Of a stretch of DNA of 12,006 nucleotides, positions 7,343 to 12,006 are shown piece after piece (within the stretch, counting starts at the first letter, position 1; each line of letters begins with the position of its first letter). The notes beneath the pieces were generated by a model. It did no database searches. It was not told where the DNA came from and saw nothing but the letters and a program-made list of their open reading frames with translations. Origin of the DNA: BS750m-G4 sp964472195 (lineage in GTDB: Bacteria > Bacteroidota > Ignavibacteria > Tepidaquicellales > Tepidaquicellaceae); the NCBI GenBank assembly GCA_964472195.1, contig CAYYJH010000085.1, forward strand, positions 1 through 12,006, read 5' to 3'. The position numbers and the translations under genes were made by a program.

Positions 7343-7346
7343 GGGG
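7343..7346 (+). promoter_or_regulatory. Ribosome binding site of ssb
   Basis: A GGGG core within AAAAAGGGGAA lies seven bases before the ATG at 7354. This is one of the few recognisable Shine-Dalgarno-like sites in the window and fixes the ssb start. Confidence 0.6.
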
Positions 7347-7353
7347 AATTCTA

Positions 7354-7767
7354 ATGGCGAAAGGACTAAACAAAGTTTTATTAATCGGTCATATCGGTAA
7401 AGACCCTGAATTAAAGTACACCGAAAAGGGAACTGCACGTTGCAGTTTTTCACTGGCAACAAATGAATCTTATAAAGATGATAGCGGTAATGTTGTGGAT
7501 AAGACGGAATGGCACAATATTGTTGTGTGGAGGAAGCTTGCAGAAATTTGCGGTCAGTATTTAAAAAAAGGCAGCAAGGTTTATTTAGAAGGTAAATTGA
7601 GTACAAGAAGTTATGAGAAAGATGGTGTTAAAAAGTATTTTACTGAGGTTGTCTTGTCAGATATGCTGATGCTTGATAAGAAGGAAGCTGGTGGTGGTAC
7701 TGCTGCTTCAGAGACTACCGGCAGTGTAAAAGAAGAATCATCCAAAGATGACGATTTGCCTTTTTGA
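7354..7767 (+). CDS. ssb: Single-stranded DNA-binding protein
   Basis: SSB coats single-stranded DNA during replication, recombination and repair and recruits partner proteins. The 137-residue product has one OB-fold (about 1-108) starting with the typical LNKVLLIGHIGKDPEL and containing ATNESYKD, TEWHNIVVWRK (with DNA-stacking tryptophans 53 and 59) and KKGSKVYLEGKLSTRSYEKDG. A short glycine/serine/acidic linker (about 109-131) leads to the conserved acidic C-terminal tip DDDLPF, the docking site for partner proteins. The linker is short compared with E. coli SSB (178 residues), which is usual in several non-proteobacterial groups. The start is fixed by the MxxGLNKV alignment and an upstream GGGG. 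It is the last gene of the plus-strand half, directly followed by a strong terminator. Confidence 0.97.
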   Translation: MAKGLNKVLLIGHIGKDPELKYTEKGTARCSFSLATNESYKDDSGNVVDKTEWHNIVVWRKLAEICGQYLKKGSKVYLEGKLSTRSYEKDGVKKYFTEVVLSDMLMLDKKEAGGGTAASETTGSVKEESSKDDDLPF

Positions 7768-7788
7768 TTAAAGTTATTCTTTTAATCC

Positions 7789-7823
7789 AAAAATCCGTTC
7801 AGGCAATGCTGAGCGGATTTTTT
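7789..7823. terminator. Bidirectional rho-independent terminator between ssb and the lipoprotein genes
   Basis: The left arm AAAAATCCGTTCAG (7789-7802) pairs with the right arm CTGAGCGGATTTTT (7809-7822) over 14 positions, with one G-U type pair and a six-base loop GCAATG. The right arm ends in a run of six T, and the left arm supplies the matching T-run on the other strand. It therefore can stop both ssb transcription from the left and the minus-strand lipoprotein transcript from the right, which fits the convergent arrangement of the genes. Confidence 0.93.
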
Positions 7824-7852
7824 ATTAGCAAATATTATTGAAATTTAAATAA

Positions 7853-8320
7853 CTACTTCTCGTCTTTCTTTGCGTCTTCTTCTTTCTGTTCTTTTGTTTC
7901 CTGAGTTTTATGAGGATTCTCTATCTTATTTTCCATACCCTCTTTATTCTTATTCATTTCTTTTTCCATATCAATACCCTGGTGAATTCGTTCCATTTCT
8001 TCTTTCATAATATCATCATATAACTGCATCATTTCAGTATCGAGTTTCTTTAACTCCTCATCGCTTTCTAATTCTTTTAATACTTTCAGGAATTCTTCTT
8101 GATTTTCAAATCCACTTTCCTTAATGATTTCAGTCCTTCGGCTTTCCAGGTAAGATGCATCACCGAGGTTATTTCTGAAATCATCAGTTTTAAAAAATTC
8201 AATGGAGTTATTATAATAATTAACCATTTTATCTTTATTACTTCCGCCACCGCCACAATTTATTAAGCTAATCGATAATGTTAATAAAAAAAGTAAAGTA
8301 ATTGTTTTGTAAGTTTTCAT
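7853..8320 (-). CDS. Lipoprotein, paralogue of the adjacent lipoprotein (unknown function)
   Basis: The 155-residue product begins with a lipoprotein signal peptide: MKTYKT, a leucine-rich core, and a lipobox-like LINC with the cysteine at residue 22, followed by GGGG. It would be lipidated and exported; inner versus outer membrane cannot be told. The domain after the cysteine (about 29-113) is helical, with NYYNNSIEFFKTDDF, LGDASYL and KESGFEN (67-73). These are shared nearly position by position with the neighbouring lipoprotein at 8409-8891, so the two are tandem duplicates. After residue about 115 the sequences diverge: this copy has a lysine/glutamate-rich, probably disordered tail. I do not recognise a named family. 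The ATG is supported by an AAGGA site (8330-8334 on the plus strand) nine bases upstream. Confidence 0.8.
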   Translation of the reverse strand: MKTYKTITLLFLLTLSISLINCGGGGSNKDKMVNYYNNSIEFFKTDDFRNNLGDASYLESRRTEIIKESGFENQEEFLKVLKELESDEELKKLDTEMMQLYDDIMKEEMERIHQGIDMEKEMNKNKEGMENKIENPHKTQETKEQKEEDAKKDEK

Positions 8321-8408
8321 CTGATTTTTTCCTTTTATAATTAGTAAAGGATTAGAAGTTCTTACCCCTAACCCTTATACTAAAATTAGTTTAAATAATT
8401 ATTATATA
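8321..8408. other. Spacer between the two lipoprotein genes
   Basis: These 88 A/T-rich bases contain a short palindrome ACTAA-AA-TTAGT at about 8380-8391 and the AAGGA ribosome site for the downstream gene. There is no terminator-like hairpin with a T-run, so read-through from the upstream lipoprotein gene is possible; a separate promoter cannot be excluded. Confidence 0.4.
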
Positions 8409-8891
8409 CTATTTATTGTCGTTTGTATCTTCAATCTCACCTGTCTCTTTATCGCCAACAGTATCTTTTTCTAAAGTTTTATCTAATTCATCCCCTGCCT
8501 TTTCAAGTTCTTCTCCAGCTTTATCCAGTTCATCCCCGGTTTTATCAAGTTCTTCTTTTACGTTGTCCATTTCGTCTTTCATAATGTTCTCCATCAAAGT
8601 TCCCATTTCAGTTGCAAGTGCTTGTATTTCTGCATCGTTTTGATATTGTTTTGCAACTTCTTCGAATTCCTTTTCATTTTCAAATCCACTTTCTTTCAAT
8701 ATTTCATTTTGTTTCGTCTGCATGTAAGTTTCATCGCCCATGTTCTTTTTGAAATCATCACTCTTGAAAAATTCCATAGAATTTTTATAGAATGCAATAA
8801 CTTTATCTTTATCACTTCCACCGCCACAACCAAAAATATTGATTGCAAAAGCGAATAAGAAAAGTACCGAGATTGTTTTGAAGATTTTCAT
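8409..8891 (-). CDS. Lipoprotein with tandem heptad-repeat tail (unknown function)
   Basis: The 160-residue product has a lipoprotein signal peptide (MKIFKT, phenylalanine/alanine-rich core, IFGC with the cysteine at residue 22, then GGG). Its helical domain (about 28-112) parallels the neighbouring copy: FYKNSMEFFKSDDF, MGDETYM and KESGFEN (66-72), then an I/M-M-K-[D/E]-E-M segment. The C-terminal part differs. Residues 114-141 are four consecutive seven-residue units, ELDKTGD, ELDKAGE, ELEKAGD and ELDKTLE, giving a highly charged amphipathic helix or coiled coil, then an acidic end. A GGAGA ribosome site (8899-8903 on the plus strand) stands seven bases before the ATG. Transcribed towards its paralogue and probably with it. 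No family is recognised; an envelope structural or binding role is only a guess. Confidence 0.82.
   Translation of the reverse strand: MKIFKTISVLFLFAFAINIFGCGGGSDKDKVIAFYKNSMEFFKSDDFKKNMGDETYMQTKQNEILKESGFENEKEFEEVAKQYQNDAEIQALATEMGTLMENIMKDEMDNVKEELDKTGDELDKAGEELEKAGDELDKTLEKDTVGDKETGEIEDTNDNK
8469..8552 (-). repeat. Four 21-base in-frame repeats encoding heptads
   Basis: Four tandem 21-base units, imperfect in DNA but regular in protein, encode the E-L-[D/E]-K-[T/A]-G-[D/E]-type heptads of the lipoprotein tail. The 21-base period keeps the reading frame, so copy number can change by slippage or recombination without breaking the gene. Confidence 0.75.
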
Positions 8892-8932
8892 CTAATTTTC
8901 TCCGGATTAAAATTTATAATATGTATTTAATG

Positions 8933-8961
8933 TTAGTGATATTAGTGATCTGAATCACTGA
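8933..8961. promoter_or_regulatory. Repeat/inverted-repeat cluster upstream of the lipoprotein gene, possible operator
   Basis: TTAGTGAT occurs twice in direct orientation, at 8933-8940 and 8942-8949 (nine-base period). The second copy forms an inverted repeat with ATCACT at 8954-8959 (stem AGTGAT/ATCACT, loop CTGA, extendable by a G-U pair and a T-A pair to 8942-8961). There is no T-run on either side, so a terminator for pyrB is unlikely. Its place 42 or more bases before the lipoprotein ATG fits a regulator site. This is inference only. The rest of the 8892-9014 gap shows nothing else clear. Confidence 0.3.
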
Positions 8962-9014
8962 ACTTTTCAAGTCTAAGTAAAATTATTTGAACTATAAATG
9001 AAAAAATAAATTGC

Positions 9015-10106
9015 CTATTCGTATTCCAATATTTGTTTATCGATACCGAACATATATGCTATCAGTGCTGCCCTTATCCACATTCCATTTCTTTCCTGCC
9101 TCCAATACATTGCTCTTGGGTCATCATCTATATCAGTAGATATTTCATCACGGCGGGGAAGGGGATGCATGATGATTGCTCTCTTTTTCATCATTTCAAG
9201 ATGTTCTTTCCTTAAGTGAAATTTTGTGTAGTCAATATCTTTAGATTCATTGTTAATGTCATATTCGTCCTGGATTCTTGTCATATATATTGCATCAGCG
9301 GTACGGATTGCCTTTTTCAGATTATCGGTTTCCGTGTAAGCTATCTTATTACGTTTCAAAAATTTCTTTATATCATCTCCAATTCTTAAATAGTCCGGTG
9401 AGACGTACGTAATCTTTATATTTTTATAATGTCTTAATAAATAAGATAAAGACCTCACTGTTCTACCCCTTTTAAGGTCCCCGACCATAACAATTGATTT
9501 ATTATCTATACCGCCTTTATCATTGAAAGCCCAATTCAATGTGTACAGGTCCAACAATGCTTGCGTAGGATGCTGGTCCCTTCCTGAGCCTCCGTTTATT
9601 ATACTTATAGGTCTATTAGTTTTATTCAGTAACCAGGCTGCTTTCTCAGCCATACCTTCCTGGAGGTGACGCATTATTATTATATCGACGTAAGAACTGA
9701 AAGTTCTTATTGTATCTTCAGCAGACTCACCTTTAAGCTCGGATGATATTGATGTTGAGCGAATATCACTTACATCCATTCCAAGTATGTAACATGCACT
9801 CTGAAAAGAGGCAAACGTTCTTGTTGATGGTTGAATAAAATATAGCATTGCTCTTTTATTTGACAATAGTGTTTGAAGCCAGTCAAGTCCCGATTTCTTT
9901 TTTGCAATAGTTCTAATCCTGCTTGCAATACTAAAAAGATTTTCGAGCAACTTTCTTGAAAATTGCTGTGAAAATAAACAATCAAAGAGCCTTTTATCTT
10001 TTTCAAAGTATTTCAGTTTATTGCTAAGAGCCGTGCTATAAAAATCTTCCCAGTTTAACTTCTTTAGCTTTTCGATAGAATGTCTTCCTGGATTTTTGGT
10101 TTTCAT
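9015..10106 (-). CDS. pyrB: Aspartate carbamoyltransferase catalytic chain with N-terminal extension
   Basis: The enzyme joins carbamoyl phosphate and aspartate to N-carbamoyl-aspartate, the committed step of pyrimidine synthesis. Carbamoyl-phosphate motif PSTRT is at 93-97. The mobile-loop Ser121 and Lys125 (in SSELKGE) correspond to Ser80 and Lys84 of the E. coli enzyme. MRH with Arg146, QHPTQALLDLYT (178-189), GDLKRGRT with Arg215, YMTRIQ with Arg277 and Gln279, and HPLPRRDEI (314-322) are all intact. The aspartate-binding residues point to aspartate rather than ornithine specificity, and there is no SMG loop. At 363 residues it is about 50 longer than E. coli PyrB, with roughly 40 extra, basic N-terminal residues; no alternative ATG lies in that segment. 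It is the last gene of the arcC-argF-pyrB run, 13 bases after argF. No regulatory pyrI is adjacent downstream. Confidence 0.92.
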   Translation of the reverse strand: MKTKNPGRHSIEKLKKLNWEDFYSTALSNKLKYFEKDKRLFDCLFSQQFSRKLLENLFSIASRIRTIAKKKSGLDWLQTLLSNKRAMLYFIQPSTRTFASFQSACYILGMDVSDIRSTSISSELKGESAEDTIRTFSSYVDIIIMRHLQEGMAEKAAWLLNKTNRPISIINGGSGRDQHPTQALLDLYTLNWAFNDKGGIDNKSIVMVGDLKRGRTVRSLSYLLRHYKNIKITYVSPDYLRIGDDIKKFLKRNKIAYTETDNLKKAIRTADAIYMTRIQDEYDINNESKDIDYTKFHLRKEHLEMMKKRAIIMHPLPRRDEISTDIDDDPRAMYWRQERNGMWIRAALIAYMFGIDKQILEYE

Positions 10107-10119
10107 TTTGAAATTTGTT

Positions 10120-11043
10120 TTATTTCATTAGAAGTTTCATAATAGCTTTTTGTGTATGCATTCTGTTTTCTGCCTGGTCAAACACAATAGAATTCGGACC
10201 GTCTATTACTTCATCTGTGATTTCCTGTCCCCTGTGAGCGGGAAGACAGTGCATTACGAGCACATCGGGTTTTGCTTTTTTTATGAGTTCGCTGTTCAAT
10301 TGGAATTGTTCGAGTGCCTTTACTTTCATTGCTTCATCTTTTTCTTCTCCCATGCTTACCCATACGTCGGTGTAAATTATATCCGCATCTTCAATTGCAT
10401 CAACTGCTGTGTTCCTCGCTGAGATAACCGAGCCTGTTTTTTGTGCGACCCCTAAGGCTTCGTCAACAACTGATTCAAGCGGTTTATAACCTTCGGGAGA
10501 TGCATAGTTGATATTCATTCCGACTTTGATACATCCCTGTATCAATGAATGAAGAACGTTGTTACCATCACCTATATATGCTAAGGTAAGTCCTTTTAGG
10601 TTTCCTTTCTTTTCGTAAATTGTAAAAAGGTCAGCAAGTGCCTGGCATGGATGGTCGAAATCAGAGAGTCCGTTTATTACAGGAACAGTAGCATATCTTG
10701 CAAGTTCAAGGATTTTATGATGCTCGAAAACACGAGCCATGATTCCATCGACATATCTCGATAAGACTTTTGCTGTATCGTGGATTGTTTCTCCCCGTCC
10801 CATTTGTAAATCTGTAGGTGAAAAGAACATCCCGTTACCCCCAAGCTGGAAAATTCCTGTTTGAAAAGATACTCTCGTGCGTGTAGATGATTTTTCGAAT
10901 ATCATTGCAAGTGATTTACCTTTCAAGTCGTTTGTGTTTCTTGGTCCTTTTTTAGTAGCATCAGATTCTTTAATAATTAGGTCTACTTCTTCTTCCGAGA
11001 GAAGGCTGATTGAAATTAAATCTTTAGATTTTAATTTATCCAT
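10120..11043 (-). CDS. argF: Ornithine carbamoyltransferase
   Basis: The enzyme forms citrulline from carbamoyl phosphate and ornithine, or runs in reverse in the arginine deiminase pathway. All family motifs are present in 307 residues, the normal length: SSTRTR (52-57) for carbamoyl phosphate, MARVFEH (102-108), DHPCQALADL (130-139), the ornithine-binding DVWVSMGEE (226-234, the SMG loop) and the active-site MHCLPAHRGQEI (264-275) with Cys266. This distinguishes it from the adjacent aspartate enzyme and from acetylornithine-type carbamoyltransferases. Sequence alone does not separate the biosynthetic (argF) from the catabolic (arcB) role, and the carbamate kinase gene 36 bases upstream keeps the catabolic option open. 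Start ATG follows A/T-rich sequence without Shine-Dalgarno. Confidence 0.94.
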   Translation of the reverse strand: MDKLKSKDLISISLLSEEEVDLIIKESDATKKGPRNTNDLKGKSLAMIFEKSSTRTRVSFQTGIFQLGGNGMFFSPTDLQMGRGETIHDTAKVLSRYVDGIMARVFEHHKILELARYATVPVINGLSDFDHPCQALADLFTIYEKKGNLKGLTLAYIGDGNNVLHSLIQGCIKVGMNINYASPEGYKPLESVVDEALGVAQKTGSVISARNTAVDAIEDADIIYTDVWVSMGEEKDEAMKVKALEQFQLNSELIKKAKPDVLVMHCLPAHRGQEITDEVIDGPNSIVFDQAENRMHTQKAIMKLLMK

Positions 11044-11079
11044 ATAAATTTATTTAAATAGATTGTAAAATGATTAAGT

Positions 11080-12006
11080 TTATTGATGAATTATCGTTCC
11101 TGCTCTTCCTTCAAGAGCACTTTTTAAATTTTCTATGCTTGTTATAATTGCTTTGTTGCCCGTGCTGGTAATGAACTCGATTGCTGATGAAACTTTAGGT
11201 CCCATGCTTCCCGATGAAAAATGTCCCTGCAAAAGATAAGTGTTTGCTTCATCGAGGTTCATTTCTCTTATTGCAGTTTGGTTTTCCTTTTTAAAATTAA
11301 GGTAGCATGAATCTACGTTCGTTAATATTATTAACCTGTCAGCTTTCATATCTATTGCGAGTTGTGCCGACGCAAGGTCTTTATCTATTACAGCTTCAAT
11401 GCCGACCAGCCCTCCAGTATCACCCGTGTAAACAGGTATGCCTCCTCCGCCAACCGATATTACAATATATCCTTCCTCAACTAATCTTTTTATAACGTTG
11501 GTTTGTATGATAAGCTTCGGTTTAGGCGAGGGAACAACGTGCCTGTATCCTCTACCGGCGGAATCCTCTTTAAACTTCCACTTCTTTTCTTTTATGATTT
11601 GCTTTGTTTTTTCGAGTGTATAAAAAGGTCCTACGGGTTTTGTCGGTAATTCAAAAGCCGGGTCATCCTTGTCTACTAATACCTGTGTTAATATAGTAAT
11701 AGGACTCTTGCGAATACTTTTTTCTCTTGCAATGTTTTGAATTGCTGTTTGAAGTATGTACCCGATTTCACCCTGTGTCTCAGCTACGCATACATCAAGA
11801 GGCATCGGCGGTACTTTAGCTGATGCTTCATCATTTTGAATCAATATGTTTCCGACCTGCGGACCGTTGCCATGAGTTATTACTAACTTGTAATCGGATG
11901 TCAGCAAAGGTAAAAGCTGTTCGGCAGTAACGGATGCAGCCGATTCCTTTTCTTCAATTGTTCCTTTGCTTTTCGAATCGAGAAGTGCATTCCCGCCAAG
12001 CGCTAC
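11080..12006 (-). CDS. arcC: Carbamate kinase, 5' end beyond the window
   Basis: The enzyme transfers phosphate between ATP/carbamate and ADP/carbamoyl phosphate. The frame is open to the right window edge, where it reads VALGGNALLDSKSKG, the usual N-terminal nucleotide-binding start of the family, so only about five to ten residues are missing. From there the visible 308 residues contain THGNGPQVGN, GEIGYILQTAI, the SVGGGGIPV loop followed by DTGGLVGIEAVIDKDLAS, LTNVD and the SSGSMGPKV segment near the C-terminus, all typical of carbamate kinase in the amino-acid kinase fold. A TTG at 11907 lies inside the protein and is not the start. The gene leads the arcC-argF-pyrB run. In arginine deiminase pathways this enzyme makes ATP; in some organisms related enzymes make carbamoyl phosphate. 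Confidence 0.94.
   Translation of the reverse strand, partial: VALGGNALLDSKSKGTIEEKESAASVTAEQLLPLLTSDYKLVITHGNGPQVGNILIQNDEASAKVPPMPLDVCVAETQGEIGYILQTAIQNIAREKSIRKSPITILTQVLVDKDDPAFELPTKPVGPFYTLEKTKQIIKEKKWKFKEDSAGRGYRHVVPSPKPKLIIQTNVIKRLVEEGYIVISVGGGGIPVYTGDTGGLVGIEAVIDKDLASAQLAIDMKADRLIILTNVDSCYLNFKKENQTAIREMNLDEANTYLLQGHFSSGSMGPKVSSAIEFITSTGNKAIITSIENLKSALEGRAGTIIHQ

Noticed and set aside
8416..8858. Plus-strand frames opposite the heptad-repeat lipoprotein
   Set aside because: They are serine-rich translations of the complement of the 21-base repeats and have no independent support.
11907..11909. TTG at 11907 as the start of carbamate kinase
   Set aside because: The frame continues upstream to the window edge with the conserved VALGGNALL start of the family, so the TTG is an internal leucine codon.
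1..12006. CRISPR array, transposon, prophage or rRNA/tRNA genes
   Set aside because: No regularly spaced repeats, transposase motifs, phage structural genes or structured RNA signatures were seen on either strand.

Overview
The window is AT-rich chromosomal DNA from a Gram-negative-type bacterium, most likely of the Bacteroidota/Chlorobi/Ignavibacteria (FCB) group. That placement is inference. It rests on weak or absent Shine-Dalgarno sequences before most genes, a PASTA-only protein beside rpe, outer-membrane/lipoprotein-type envelope genes, and strongly A/T-biased codon use. The 100-base run of N at 6680-6779 shows that the sequence is a scaffolded draft contig, perhaps a metagenome bin.

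Layout. On the plus strand: a membrane-anchored three-PASTA protein (198-1121), ribulose-phosphate 3-epimerase rpe (1385-2038), bifunctional NAD(P)HX repair enzyme nnr (2096-3652), an overlapping VanZ-like membrane protein (3649-4050), complex I subunit nuoN (4271-5707), a secreted DUF1207-like beta-barrel protein (5788-6630), the assembly gap, the 3' part of an NHL/beta-propeller-like protein (6780-7331), and ssb (7354-7767). A strong bidirectional terminator at 7789-7823 separates these from the minus-strand half. On the minus strand, in transcription order from the right edge: carbamate kinase arcC (5' end outside the window), ornithine carbamoyltransferase argF, aspartate carbamoyltransferase pyrB, then two tandem paralogous lipoproteins (8409-8891 and 7853-8320) that end at the shared terminator.

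How the genes fit together. The left half is a mix of housekeeping and envelope genes: cell-wall-binding PASTA, pentose phosphate epimerase, metabolite repair, respiration, and DNA replication/repair. The coherent unit is arcC-argF-pyrB, three enzymes that all make or use carbamoyl phosphate, with short spacers of 36 and 13 bases. It suggests that carbamate kinase could supply carbamoyl phosphate to both arginine and pyrimidine synthesis, or that citrulline breakdown is linked to pyrimidine synthesis. No carAB, arcA or other arginine genes are visible here, so the direction of flux cannot be decided.

I find no CRISPR array, transposase, phage gene, tRNA or rRNA, and no clear new defence or biosynthetic system. 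The points most worth checking are the carbamoyl-phosphate gene cluster, the tandem lipoprotein pair with a heptad-repeat tail, the kinase-less PASTA protein with a lysine-rich tail, and GC-richer repeat-like islands in intergenic DNA.
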